Below, one piece after another: positions 1 through 7,980 of a DNA stretch of 16,446 bases. The stretch lies in the NCBI GenBank assembly GCA_020438525.1, contig JAGQUL010000177.1:1-16446 (forward strand), read 5' to 3'. A program made the position numbers and the translations under genes. Origin of the DNA: Thermoleophilia bacterium. GTDB taxonomy: Bacteria > Actinomycetota > Thermoleophilia > Gaiellales > SKUG01. Every line of letters begins with the position of its first letter. Position 1 is the first letter of the stretch. The notes beneath the pieces were generated by a model. It was not told the origin of the DNA. It made no database searches and saw nothing but the letters and a program-made list of their open reading frames with translations.

Positions 1-1763
1 CGCAGCTCACCGTCGCGCAGCGCGATCCAGCGGCTGCGCAGCACCGGCAGCGCCGGGTAGGCGACCCGTCCGCGCGCAGCGATCAGCAGCAGCAGCACCA
101 GCCCGCCGCCCGCGCCGATCAGCAGCGCGAGCACCGGCGGCACGGTCCGCGTCTGCACGAGCTGCAGCGCGAACCACGCGGTGCCCATGCCGGTGTCGGA
201 GCGCGCCGCGACGGTGACCACCGCGAGCACCGGGCCGATGAAGCCCGCAGCCCACAGCAGCGTCGCGCGCGCGGGCGAGAACACCACGCGCCACGACGGG
301 ATGCACATCCATGCATGCAGCGCCGGGGCGATGAACAGCACCGCGTACGGGCTCACGCCGAGCGCGAGCACCGACACGAGCACCAGCCCCGAGAGCGTGA
401 CCACCAGCTCGGGCGTGTCCGGCCCGATCGCGCTGCTGCGCGACTCCAGTCGCTGGCGTCGCCAGTCCGGTCCGCGTGCGAGCAGCCATGCCACGACCAC
501 GAACACGGTCCAGACGACGAGCGCGAACACGCGCACGTCGTCGAGCGTCCCGGGATTGGGCGGCCGGTCGTCGCCGCCCGGCAGCAGCCCCACCGCCCCG
601 AGCAGCCAGAGCATCCCGATCGCCGACACGCCCGCCAGCATCGCGCGCGCAGCGGTGCCGATCGCCGCCGGCAGGTTCCAGCCGCGGCGATGCCGCACGA
701 GCATGTCCACCACCACGACCCAGACCGGGATCAGCAGCGACGCGATGAAGATCTTGAGCGCCCAGCCGCGGTACACGCGTCGATCGGTGGCGATCCACGT
801 CTTGCCCGCGCTCTGCAGCTGGTCGACCTGCTCGAGCGTGCCGAGCAGGCGCTGCACCGACCGGATCCCGCCGCCGACCTGCTCGATGCCTGCCTTCGCA
901 TCGCCGCTCTCGCGCAGCTGGTCGTCGCCGGCCGTGACGGTCAGCGCGGGCAGGCCCCGCTGCAGCAGCTGGCCATGCTCGCGCAGCGTGACCGGCGCGG
1001 CGAGCCGTGCGACCTGTGCGGTCACCCCGCCGATCGACGGGTCGCCGCCCTCGGCGTCCACCGCACCCGTCGCCGCGCGAACGAGCCCGAGCGGCGGCGC
1101 GTGCGGTCCGCTCGGTGCTGCGTCGACGCGCAGCCGCTCGCCTGCGCCGAGTCGATCCATGCCGATGATCGCGACCACCGCGCCACGTGTCTCGAGCCGG
1201 TCCGCGAGCGCGCGAGCGCCGCCACCGTTGAGCGTCGCGCCGTCGGTGGACACGAACAGGTAGGTGCGTCGCAGGTCGCGCGTCGCGGCAAGCTCCTTTG
1301 CGAGCGACAGCAGCGCGACCTGGCCGGTGGCATCGCTGCCGCGCCCGTCCCGACCGCTGTCGCGATGCGCGTAGATCACCACGAGCTCGCGGGTGCGACC
1401 GGGCAGCGTCGCCTCCACGTTCACGAGCCCGACCGAGCTTCCGGTGGCGGGATCGATCGTGGTGGCCGGCCTCGTGCGTGCACGCAGGTCGAGCTCCTTG
1501 AATCGCTCGAGCATCCACTGTGCGGAATCGATCGACCCGGGCGATCCCGGCTGCCGATCGGGGAACAGCTTCTCGAACGCGGCGGCGTCGTCGAGCATCT
1601 TCGCGGCCTGCTCGTTCGCGAGCGTAGGCGGCAGCGCGCCCTGGACGGGCACGTCGGCACGGAAGCTCGTGACGAGCAGCACGAGCAGCGCCAGCACCGG
1701 CACGAGCATCGCTCGGCGGTACAGGCGCCACCCGACGAAATCGAGGGGACGGCGGCGACCCAT
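1..1763 (-). CDS. Membrane-anchored M28 peptidase-like protein, 3' end outside window
   Basis: The reading frame starts at ATG 1763 and stays open for 587 codons to the window edge, so the C-terminus is missing. Residues about 17-33 form an N-terminal membrane anchor. Residues about 125-305 resemble the M28 aminopeptidase fold: YAHRDSG (130-136) matches the zinc-binding H-x-D segment, SDATGQVALLSLAKEL (143-158) matches the D-x-x-x-G helix, and IIGMDRLG (199-206) matches the usual NLDMVG region. From about 337 onward there are roughly seven hydrophobic segments (337-354, 366-394, 411-429, 453-470, 473-490, 500-520, 541-563), so the protein is a polytopic membrane protein with an extracytoplasmic or lumenal peptidase-like domain. 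The Glu-Glu pair that normally follows the second strand is not seen (the sequence there is VSTDGATLNGG), so catalysis is doubtful. It is transcribed divergently from the htrA-like gene. Family assignment is fairly sure; activity and substrate are unknown. Confidence 0.75.
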   Translation of the reverse strand, partial: MGRRRPLDFVGWRLYRRAMLVPVLALLVLLVTSFRADVPVQGALPPTLANEQAAKMLDDAAAFEKLFPDRQPGSPGSIDSAQWMLERFKELDLRARTRPATTIDPATGSSVGLVNVEATLPGRTRELVVIYAHRDSGRDGRGSDATGQVALLSLAKELAATRDLRRTYLFVSTDGATLNGGGARALADRLETRGAVVAIIGMDRLGAGERLRVDAAPSGPHAPPLGLVRAATGAVDAEGGDPSIGGVTAQVARLAAPVTLREHGQLLQRGLPALTVTAGDDQLRESGDAKAGIEQVGGGIRSVQRLLGTLEQVDQLQSAGKTWIATDRRVYRGWALKIFIASLLIPVWVVVVDMLVRHRRGWNLPAAIGTAARAMLAGVSAIGMLWLLGAVGLLPGGDDRPPNPGTLDDVRVFALVVWTVFVVVAWLLARGPDWRRQRLESRSSAIGPDTPELVVTLSGLVLVSVLALGVSPYAVLFIAPALHAWMCIPSWRVVFSPARATLLWAAGFIGPVLAVVTVAARSDTGMGTAWFALQLVQTRTVPPVLALLIGAGGGLVLLLLIAARGRVAYPALPVLRSRWIALRDGEL

Positions 1764-1917
1764 GCAGCGACTCTACGCCTGCCGCGCCCGGTTCGCGTCG
1801 TCACGACGCGCCCGAACGGACCATCGCGGCCGCCCCTGCGGCCGCCCCCGACCACGTGTTTCACGCACGTACGCGCGGGAACCTGCTTGCATGACGGCCC
1901 ACACCATCGCCCACGAA

Positions 1918-1954
1918 TTGCACTCTATGCAACATGCAATAACGGTGGTACCGT
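1918..1954 (+). promoter_or_regulatory. Candidate promoter and operator of the htrA-like gene
   Basis: This is the AT-richest stretch of the 209-bp divergent intergenic region. TTGCAC (1918-1923) and TAACGG (1940-1945) are separated by 16 bases and could be the -35 and -10 boxes. The element TGCAA occurs twice (1928-1932, 1935-1939) and pairs with TTGCA (1918-1922). An inverted repeat ACGGT-GGT-ACCGT (1942-1954) overlaps the probable start of transcription and could be an operator. All of this is motif reading only. No clear promoter was seen for the divergent minus-strand gene. Confidence 0.35.
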
Positions 1955-1972
1955 CGAAGCGGAGCCCTCCCC

Positions 1973-3124
1973 ATGATCCGATCCCGCCTCGAAACCCCCA
2001 GCATCCCCGTATTCGTCCTCGCCGCAGCCGTGGTCGCACTGCTCGCATTCGGTGCCACGCGCTGGATCACCGACGCAGGCAGCAACACGCTGCCGCCGCT
2101 CGCGATCGACGGCGACACCGCCGCCGCCCAGCCCGGCGCGCTCAACGCCAACGCGGTGATCAGCAAGCGAATCGATACCGTCGTCGCGATCGAATCCACG
2201 ATCGGCAACGAGCCGATGCGCGGCAGCGGCGTGGTGGTCGGCACCGACGGCACGATCGTCACCGCCTCCCACGTCGTGAAGGACTACGAGCAGGCGCTCG
2301 ACGCGACGATGATCGTCGTCTCCTTCCACTCGGGCGACGAGGTGCAGGCGCGGCTCGTCGCGATCGACCAGATCAACGACCTGGCGATCCTCAAGGTCGA
2401 TCCGGCCGAGCTCGGCGGGCGGATCGTCGCAGCTCCGATGGCCGACTCCGACACGGTGCTCGTCGGCAGCGAGGTGCTCGCGATCGGCAACCCGCTCGGC
2501 TATCGCTGGACCTCCACCACCGGCATCGTGAGCGTCCCGCACGTGGTGCTCGGCTCGCGCATCAACGCCAACTCCAACATCTCCGACGCGATCCAGCACG
2601 ACGCCGCGGTCAACACCGGCAACAGCGGCGGCCCGCTGTTCAACGCCCGCGGCGAGCTGATCGGCATCAACCAGCAGATCGCCACCCGCAACGGCGGCTC
2701 GGTCGGCCTGTCGTTCGCCGTCTCCAGCAACCTCGTGCGCCGCGCGGTCGAGCAGGCTCGCTCCGGCACCCGCAACATCGCCTATGCCTCGCTCGGCATC
2801 GAGGGCGACAACCAGACCGTCACGCTCACCCCGCAGCTCGCGAAGGCCGGCAACATCCCCGTCCAGCACGGCGCGATCGTGCAGAGCACCTCCGGTGCCG
2901 CGACCGCAGCGCAGATCTCCACCGGCCGCACGATCAGCTACCTCGGGCACACCGTCAACCTCGGCGACGTGATCGTCAAGCTCGCCGGTCGCGACGTGAC
3001 GAGCACCGAGGACCTGAAGCGGATCGCCGGCCAGATCGCCCCCACCGGCCCCGTTCCGGTCGAGCTGGTGCGTGCCGGCAAGCACGTCCAGGTGACGATC
3101 CGCCCCACCGCCCGCACGATCTGA
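1973..3124 (+). CDS. HtrA/DegP-like trypsin-fold serine protease with PDZ-like tail
   Basis: The protein has 383 residues. Residues 12-29 form a single membrane anchor or signal-anchor, so the protease probably sits outside the cytoplasmic membrane. The chymotrypsin-fold domain (about 65-265) has a complete catalytic triad: His100 in TASHV, Asp136 in INDLAIL and Ser218 in TGNSGGPLF. IGNPLG (171-176) is the conserved HtrA loop. Residues about 300-380 (GDVIVKLAGRDVTSTEDLKR, then VPVELVRAGKHVQVTIRP) look like a PDZ domain, whose usual role is to bind C-termini of misfolded or regulatory substrates. AGCGGAG lies about 9 bases before the ATG and fixes the start. The likely role is envelope protein quality control or regulated proteolysis. 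The family is clear; the substrate is not. It stands alone, with an IR-containing gap of 249 bp after it. Confidence 0.9.
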   Translation: MIRSRLETPSIPVFVLAAAVVALLAFGATRWITDAGSNTLPPLAIDGDTAAAQPGALNANAVISKRIDTVVAIESTIGNEPMRGSGVVVGTDGTIVTASHVVKDYEQALDATMIVVSFHSGDEVQARLVAIDQINDLAILKVDPAELGGRIVAAPMADSDTVLVGSEVLAIGNPLGYRWTSTTGIVSVPHVVLGSRINANSNISDAIQHDAAVNTGNSGGPLFNARGELIGINQQIATRNGGSVGLSFAVSSNLVRRAVEQARSGTRNIAYASLGIEGDNQTVTLTPQLAKAGNIPVQHGAIVQSTSGAATAAQISTGRTISYLGHTVNLGDVIVKLAGRDVTSTEDLKRIAGQIAPTGPVPVELVRAGKHVQVTIRPTARTI

Positions 3125-3161
3125 AGCGGCCGTCGCGCGACCCTTCGAGGCCCGCACGAAT

Positions 3162-3175
3162 TGACTCCCTAGTCA
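3162..3175. promoter_or_regulatory. Short inverted repeat upstream of the anti-sigma gene
   Basis: TGACT-CCCT-AGTCA forms a perfect 5-bp inverted repeat inside the 249-bp gap between the protease gene and the anti-sigma factor gene. A TTGACT (3161-3166) overlaps it and could be a -35 box, but no -10 element lies at the proper distance. The rest of the gap shows no gene and no convincing terminator. It could be an operator or chance. Confidence 0.2.
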
Positions 3176-3373
3176 GCAGCCGCCCCACTCGGTAGCATTT
3201 CCGAACCGCGTCGGCTCCCCGTCGCGGCCAGACAGCCCGGGTGGCCTACCCAGCCGCCTGCGCCGTTTCGACCCAGCCGCACGCGGGAAGCATGCGCGGT
3301 GGACCCCGGATCGGCGGGCATGGCGGCACTCGCTGCCTGCGCCGGTACAGGACGTGGAAGGTGTGAACGAGCA

Positions 3374-3811
3374 GTGTCCAGCGAGAAGGTGAGCCTCGAG
3401 ATTCCGCCGAAGCCGCAGTTCGTGTCGCTCTGCCGACTCGCACTGACGGCGATCTGTCGCGAACACCGCTTCACCGACGACGACATCGCCGACCTGAAGC
3501 TCGCGATCACCGAGGCGTGCTCCAACTCGATCCGCCACGCCTACGACGAGACCGGTCTCGAGGAGACCGCCTCCAAGGTGTTCGTCACGTACGAGATGCA
3601 GGACGACCGGCTCGTCGTGGAGGTCAAGGACCACGGTCGCGGCTTCGAATACGAGGGCGCGAACACCGACGACCTGCCCGAGGGCGGGCTCGGCATCTCG
3701 ATCATCCGCGCGGTCTGCGACGAGTTCGAGGTCAACTCGCTCGAGGGCGACCAGCCCGGCGCGACGCTGCGCCTGGTCAAGCGACGCACCGCCGCCGAGA
3801 CCGCTGCCTAG
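3374..3811 (+). CDS. RsbW-family ATP-binding anti-sigma factor (HATPase_c)
   Basis: From GTG 3374 the protein has 145 residues, the usual length of RsbW/SpoIIAB-like serine kinases. It carries the GHKL boxes: N box ITEACSNSIRHAY (45-57, with Glu47 and Asn51), G1 box VKDHGRGF (84-91) and G2 box GGLGISIIRAV (104-114). Family members bind a sigma factor, and switch to phosphorylating an STAS-domain antagonist. The frame is open upstream to GTG 3299, but those extra 25 residues are Ala/Gly/Cys-rich and not family-like. GTG 3374 gives a start just before the first conserved strand (SLEIPPKPQF). The Shine-Dalgarno match (GAAGG, ending about 13 bases upstream) is poor, so the start is not certain. 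No partner sigma or STAS gene is visible next to it. Its stop overlaps the stop of the convergent gene in a single CTAG. Confidence 0.88.
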   Translation: MSSEKVSLEIPPKPQFVSLCRLALTAICREHRFTDDDIADLKLAITEACSNSIRHAYDETGLEETASKVFVTYEMQDDRLVVEVKDHGRGFEYEGANTDDLPEGGLGISIIRAVCDEFEVNSLEGDQPGATLRLVKRRTAAETAA

Positions 3812-4392
3812 ACGTTGACGCCATCGAGCGCGCTGCTGGTCAACTCGCGGATGCTGCGGGTGACGCTCGCCGCTTCGAGTGGCAGTCCGGCGCCGGTTCG
3901 TACGGCGCGCAGCGCATCCTGCACGCCGTCGACGGCACTGACTACGATCGGATCCTGGACGGCTGCGAGCTGCTCCGCCGCGACCTGCTGAAACACGGAC
4001 CGCAACCGGTCGGTCAGCCGTCCGCTTCCCACCGGGCTATGCATGATGTTGCCGATCATCAGGGGCGCGTCCGGACCAGCAACGGGCTGTGAGCGCACGC
4101 GCGAGACCGCGGTGTCGAGATCTCCGACCGCTCGGTTGGCTGCATGCAGCAGGGCCTCGGAACGCTCGGCATGCTGCAGGAAGCCGACGCCGAGCCGTGC
4201 CTGCAACGCGGCCTCCTCGCCGTGTGCGACGCGCTCTGCGTGCGTCGGCGTTCGCATGTCGCGCCTTCCGAACAGCAGGAACATCTTTCGGCCGGGAACC
4301 TGCGCTGCGGCCATCTGATCCGCGCTGCGCACGGACCGCTGCAGCGCGTCGAAGGCCATCGACAGGTTGTCCGCTGCCGCGGCGCTGATCAT
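3808..4392 (-). CDS. Small helical protein of unknown function
   Basis: This 194-residue protein is not recognised. It is mostly predicted helix, with no membrane segment, no signal peptide and one short Met/Phe-rich stretch (KMFLLFGRRDM, about 34-44). The C-terminal half contains amphipathic helices rich in Val, Leu, Arg and Ala. ATG 4392 is preferred over ATG 4398 because GGAG (4399-4402 on the opposite strand) is spaced 6 bases from the former and directly abuts the latter. The same frame remains open far upstream, but that part is only the antisense of treT. The gene is divergent from treT and convergent with the anti-sigma gene, with a shared CTAG at the stops. It is likely real because the plus-strand frames here look random, but it could be lineage-specific. 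Confidence 0.55.
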   Translation of the reverse strand: MISAAAADNLSMAFDALQRSVRSADQMAAAQVPGRKMFLLFGRRDMRTPTHAERVAHGEEAALQARLGVGFLQHAERSEALLHAANRAVGDLDTAVSRVRSQPVAGPDAPLMIGNIMHSPVGSGRLTDRLRSVFQQVAAEQLAAVQDPIVVSAVDGVQDALRAVRTGAGLPLEAASVTRSIRELTSSALDGVNV

Positions 4393-4502
4393 CGTCATCT
4401 CCGAACCCCCCGAAGTTCCCCGACTCACCTGGTTGTCGGTGGGTGCGCCCGATCCGTTGCAGGGCACGAACTCGACCGGATCGGCGACCTCGCGAATGAA
4501 CC

Positions 4503-4516
4503 ACCCGCGAGCGGGT
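4503..4516. promoter_or_regulatory. Perfect inverted repeat directly upstream of treT
   Basis: ACCCGC-GA-GCGGGT is a 6-bp perfect dyad whose right arm lies only 11 bases before the treT ATG. It overlaps the start of the AAGGG-type ribosome binding site (about 4517-4521). It could be an operator or a 5' leader hairpin that hides the ribosome binding site. There is no further evidence. Confidence 0.3.
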
Positions 4517-4527
4517 AAGGGCCGGTC

Positions 4528-5793
4528 ATGACACTCAACCAGCCCACCGCCACGGCGCTCCACCGCGTCGACTTCGGCCATCGCCCGCTCTCCGACTACC
4601 GCACGACGCTCGTGCCCGGCATGTACGAGGAGATCGTCGAGCTCGGTCGCGAGCTCAAGGGTGCGCGCGTGCTGCACCTGTCGGCCACCGCCTACGGCGG
4701 CGGAGTCGCCGAGATCATGTACACCCTGATGCCGCTCATGCAGGACGTCGGACTGCACCCGGAGTGGGCGATCATCCACGGCGAGGACGAGTTCTTCGAC
4801 GTCACCAAGCTGTTCCACAACTCGCTGCAGGGCGACGAGCGCGCCCCCACCGACCAGCAGTGGGCGACGTGGGAGCACTACCAGCAGCTCAACGCGGAGC
4901 GCTTCGACCCCGACGACTACGACGTCGTGTTCGTGCACGACCCCCAGCCCGCCGGGCTCGCACGCCTGCACGCCGACGCCGCGACCAAGTGGGCGTGGCG
5001 CTGCCACATCGACCTGTCGACACCGAACCCGCAGATGCTGTCGCGGCTGCTGCCGTGGCTGGAGCCCTACGGCGTAGGGTTCTTCCACCGCCAGGAGTAC
5101 GTGCCCGACGGCTACCCCGGCGAGGCGTGGATCGTGCCGCCGGCGATCGATCCGCTCAACCCGAAGAACATGGCGCTCGACCCCTACGACGCCGCCTACA
5201 TCGTTCGCCAGTTCGGGCTCGACACCGACAAGCCGATCCTCTGCCAGGTCTCGCGCTTCGACCCGTGGAAGGACCCGCTCGGCGTGGTCGATGCATGGCG
5301 ACTGGCACGCCAGGAGCATCCGGACCTGCAGCTCGCGCTCGTGGGATCGCTCGCCGCCGACGACCCCGAAGGCATGGAGTTCCTCGAGGCGACGAAGGCG
5401 CACATCGCCGGCGAGAGCGGCGCGTTCGTGCTCACCAACCTCGACGGGGTCGGCGCGGTCGAGGTGAACGCGTTCCAGGTCGCCGCCGACGTGGTGATGC
5501 AGAAGTCGACGAAGGAAGGGTTCGGGCTCACCGTCAGCGAGGCGCTGTGGAAGGGCCGACCGATGGTCGCCGGCAACGTCGGCGGGATCCGCTCGCAGAT
5601 CAAGCACGGCCAGACCGGCTGGCTCGTCGACTCGGTCGACGAGGCCGCTCGCGCGACGATCGAGGCGCTCGCCGATCCGATGCGCGCCGCGGAGATGTCG
5701 CGTGCCGGCAAGGAGCACGTCCGCGCGGAGTTTCTCACCCCCCGCTACCTGCGCGACCACCTGCGCTGCTACCGACACCTGCTCAAGGCATGA
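4528..5793 (+). CDS. treT: TreT, trehalose glycosyltransferring synthase (GT4)
   Basis: The 421-residue protein has the two-domain GT-B layout and the motifs of TreT: SATAYGGGVAEI (52-63), FVHDPQPAGL (135-144), WRCHIDLS (157-164), CQVSRFDPWKDP (239-250) and the nucleotide-sugar site KSTKEGFGLTVSEALWKGRP (326-345). TreT makes trehalose in one step from a nucleoside-diphosphate-glucose and glucose in the cytoplasm, and in some organisms works reversibly. AAGGG about 6-10 bases upstream supports the ATG. It is the first gene of an operon: its TGA overlaps the otsA ATG in ATGA. Having TreT and OtsA together is notable, because each normally suffices for trehalose or its phosphate. Family certainty is high; direction and donor preference are not visible. 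Confidence 0.88.
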   Translation: MTLNQPTATALHRVDFGHRPLSDYRTTLVPGMYEEIVELGRELKGARVLHLSATAYGGGVAEIMYTLMPLMQDVGLHPEWAIIHGEDEFFDVTKLFHNSLQGDERAPTDQQWATWEHYQQLNAERFDPDDYDVVFVHDPQPAGLARLHADAATKWAWRCHIDLSTPNPQMLSRLLPWLEPYGVGFFHRQEYVPDGYPGEAWIVPPAIDPLNPKNMALDPYDAAYIVRQFGLDTDKPILCQVSRFDPWKDPLGVVDAWRLARQEHPDLQLALVGSLAADDPEGMEFLEATKAHIAGESGAFVLTNLDGVGAVEVNAFQVAADVVMQKSTKEGFGLTVSEALWKGRPMVAGNVGGIRSQIKHGQTGWLVDSVDEAARATIEALADPMRAAEMSRAGKEHVRAEFLTPRYLRDHLRCYRHLLKA

Positions 5794-7328
5794 GCGACGA
5801 CGACCCGGCACGCTATCGACTGCTCGTGGCCTCCAACCGAGGGCCCGTCACGTTCCGGATCGCCGACGGCGGCGAGTTCGTTGCGCGCCGCGGCGGCGGC
5901 GGCCTCGTCACCGCGCTCGGCGGGCTCGCCCGCACCCACGACGTGACGTGGGTCAGCCACGCCATGGGCGAGGGCGACGTGGCGATGCGCGACAGCGTCG
6001 GCGGGCGCGCGTTCGAGGAGCACGCCCGCGGCGGCGGCAGCTACATGCTGCGGATCGTCGGCGACGTGGACCGCACCTACGAGCGCCACTACCTGGAGAT
6101 CGCCAACCCGCTGCTGTGGTTCATCCAGCACCGCCTCTACGGATTCGGGTGGGACCCGACGATCGACCGCGCCGCCTACGGCGCATGGGAGTGCTACCAG
6201 CAGGTCAACGAGCGGCTTGCGGGCGCGCTCGCCGAGGAGCTCGACCGCAGCGACCCGGACGAGCCGCTCCCGTTCGTGATGATCCACGACTATCACCTGT
6301 TCCTCGTGCCGGGCCTGCTGCACGACATGCTGCGCCAGCGCAGCGAGCCGCTCGACCCGTTCGTGCAGTTCTTCCTGCACATCCCCTGGCCCGATCCCGG
6401 CGCGTGGCGAGCGCTGCCCCGGCGCTGGGCGAAGGACGTGTGCGAGAGCCTGCTGCACTGCGACGTGATCGGCTTCCAGACGCCCCGCGACGCAGAGAAC
6501 TTCCTGCGCACCGTGCATCACTTCCTCGGCGCGAGCGTCGAGTTCCGCACCGGCACGATCACCTACATGGGGTCGGTCACCCGCGTGCGCACCTACCCGA
6601 TCAGCGTGGCCGTGGACGAGTTCGAGGAGCACGCCGCGAACGCCACCGTCGAGCGGCTGCGCCAGCGGATCGCGGCGATGCGTCCGCAGACCGACGACGG
6701 CGACGGGCGACTGATCGTGCGCGTGGACCGGACCGATCCCTCGAAGAACATCGTGCGCGGGTTCCGTGCCTACGCGCTGCTGCTCGAGGAGCATCCGGAG
6801 CTGCACGGCAAGGTCTCGATGTTCTGCCAGCTCGACCCGTCACGGCAGGACATCACCGAGTACATCGACTACCTCGCACAGGTGAAGTCGGCGGCCACCG
6901 CGGTCAACCACCGCTTCTCCACGCCCACCTGGACGCCCCTGCACGTCAACCTCGACTCCAACTTCCAGGCCGGCGTCGCCGCCTATCGCGAGTACGACGT
7001 GCTGTTCGTGAACCCGGTCGCCGACGGGATGAACCTCGTCAGCAAGGAAGGCCCGCTCGTCAACGAGCGCGACGGCGTGGTGGTGTTGAGCGACCAGGCC
7101 GGATCCTTCAACGAGCTCGGGCCGTACGCCGTGTCGATCAACCCGTTCGACGTCGCGCAGCAGGCCGATGCGCTCCATCAGGCGCTCGAGATGCCGGCAG
7201 AGGAGCGCCGCACGCGCGGCGAGGCGATGCGTCGCCAGGTGGTGGAGAACGACGTGCGCGCATGGATGCAGCAGCAGCTCGACGACATCACCGAGCTGCG
7301 CGACCGCGGTTCGATGGTGACCCGGTGA
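5790..7328 (+). CDS. otsA: Trehalose-6-phosphate synthase (GT20)
   Basis: The 512-residue enzyme belongs to GT20, which transfers glucose from a nucleoside-diphosphate-glucose to glucose-6-phosphate. Visible motifs are SNRGP (15-19), the Gly-rich RRGGGGLVTALGGL (33-46), WVSHAMGE (54-61), IHDYHLFLVPG (165-175), FLHIPWPDP (195-203), GFQT (228-231), RVDRTDPSKN (311-320, equivalent to the R and K of the E. coli ERLDYSK donor site) and NPVADGMNLVSKE (408-420). Insertions relative to E. coli OtsA occur around 70-100. ATG 5790 sits in the ATGA overlap with treT, so translation is probably coupled. No OtsB phosphatase gene is in the window and no HAD-like C-terminal domain is fused, so the phosphate must be removed by an enzyme encoded elsewhere. 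Confidence 0.92.
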   Translation: MSDDDPARYRLLVASNRGPVTFRIADGGEFVARRGGGGLVTALGGLARTHDVTWVSHAMGEGDVAMRDSVGGRAFEEHARGGGSYMLRIVGDVDRTYERHYLEIANPLLWFIQHRLYGFGWDPTIDRAAYGAWECYQQVNERLAGALAEELDRSDPDEPLPFVMIHDYHLFLVPGLLHDMLRQRSEPLDPFVQFFLHIPWPDPGAWRALPRRWAKDVCESLLHCDVIGFQTPRDAENFLRTVHHFLGASVEFRTGTITYMGSVTRVRTYPISVAVDEFEEHAANATVERLRQRIAAMRPQTDDGDGRLIVRVDRTDPSKNIVRGFRAYALLLEEHPELHGKVSMFCQLDPSRQDITEYIDYLAQVKSAATAVNHRFSTPTWTPLHVNLDSNFQAGVAAYREYDVLFVNPVADGMNLVSKEGPLVNERDGVVVLSDQAGSFNELGPYAVSINPFDVAQQADALHQALEMPAEERRTRGEAMRRQVVENDVRAWMQQQLDDITELRDRGSMVTR

Positions 7329-7945
7329 GCCTGCTCGACGAGCCACTGGGCGACGACGACGCGACCGAACCCGGTTGGCAGCCGAGCCCCTGGTGGGCGT
7401 GGACCGCCGCGCTGCTCGTCGCCGGAGTGATCCTGCTCGCGTGGGCCGGCATGCAGCTCAGCTCGGGCACGCTCGGCACCAGCCTGCGTGCGCGCAGCTG
7501 CGACGGTGGCGTGCTCGCCGCGGTCGGGCTGCTCGCGCTCGGCGCGGCCTGCGTGCTCGCAGGGATGCTCTTCGCGCGGCTGCGCCACCCCGGCGCGCTG
7601 CTTGCATGGGATGCCAGCACGCTGCCATGGACGCTGCCGGTCCCCGTGCTGCTGCTCGCGTTCACGCTCCCCGGCGTGGCCGGCTGTCGCCTTGCCCGCT
7701 CGCTCGACGACCTGCCGCTGGTCGGCGACGCATTCGTCGGCGCGTCCGGGATCGTGCTCTGCGGCAGTGCTGCCGCGCTGCTGGCCGCGGCGCTGGTCGG
7801 CACGGCCGGCGTGAGCTGGCTCGCGCCGAACGGGATCGGTGCGGACGAGCCGCCGGGGATCGTCGAGCAGGCGATGCTCGACGCCGACGCGTTCCAGGCC
7901 GAGCGCGCCGGCGAGCGCTTCCACGGCGTCGACCCGCTGGAGTAG
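7325..7945 (+). CDS. Four-helix membrane protein of the trehalose operon
   Basis: This 206-residue protein is not recognised. After an acidic cytoplasm-like start (LLDEPLGDDDATE) there are four hydrophobic stretches at about 23-45, 60-86, 99-122 and 134-166, then a soluble acidic tail (IGADEPPGIVEQAMLDADAF...). Its GTG start overlaps the otsA stop as GTGA, so it is the third gene of the operon, and translational coupling explains the lack of a strong ribosome binding site. A role in export or osmotic sensing would be speculation. Its TAG stop is immediately followed, in the same frame, by an open Rhs reading frame, which marks the left edge of the accessory island. Its last few codons may therefore have been replaced at the junction. 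Confidence 0.7.
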   Translation: MSLLDEPLGDDDATEPGWQPSPWWAWTAALLVAGVILLAWAGMQLSSGTLGTSLRARSCDGGVLAAVGLLALGAACVLAGMLFARLRHPGALLAWDASTLPWTLPVPVLLLAFTLPGVAGCRLARSLDDLPLVGDAFVGASGIVLCGSAAALLAAALVGTAGVSWLAPNGIGADEPPGIVEQAMLDADAFQAERAGERFHGVDPLE

Positions 7946-7980
7946 CTCCCGCGGGAGTGGCAGTACGATTCGACGAATCG
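7946..7980. repeat. Two adjacent perfect palindromes at the left island edge
   Basis: CTCCCGCGGGAG (7946-7957) is a perfect 12-bp palindrome starting at the base after the membrane-protein stop codon. Eight bases later CGATTCG-A-CGAATCG (7966-7980) is a perfect 7-1-7 inverted repeat. Both lie inside an open frame that reads like an Rhs YD-repeat (REWQYDSTNRVFR), so they may be coding by-products. They could also mark a recombination site or a terminator of the trehalose operon, although no U-tract follows. Confidence 0.45.

Noticed and set aside
7..1731. Long Arg/Ala-rich minus-strand ORF of 574 codons
   Set aside because: It is an out-of-phase shadow of the M28-like gene; composition is typical of a wrong frame in high-GC DNA.
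315..1976. Long plus-strand ORFs opposite the M28-like gene
   Set aside because: Antisense frames of a gene with clear motifs; no recognisable domain and His/Arg-rich composition.
1925..3157. 410-codon ORF antisense to the htrA-like gene
   Set aside because: The opposite strand has a complete protease triad; the antisense frame is low complexity.
4400..5811. Extension of the small minus-strand gene into a 667-codon ORF
   Set aside because: The extension is antisense to treT, lacks domain features, and a good ribosome binding site favours ATG 4392.
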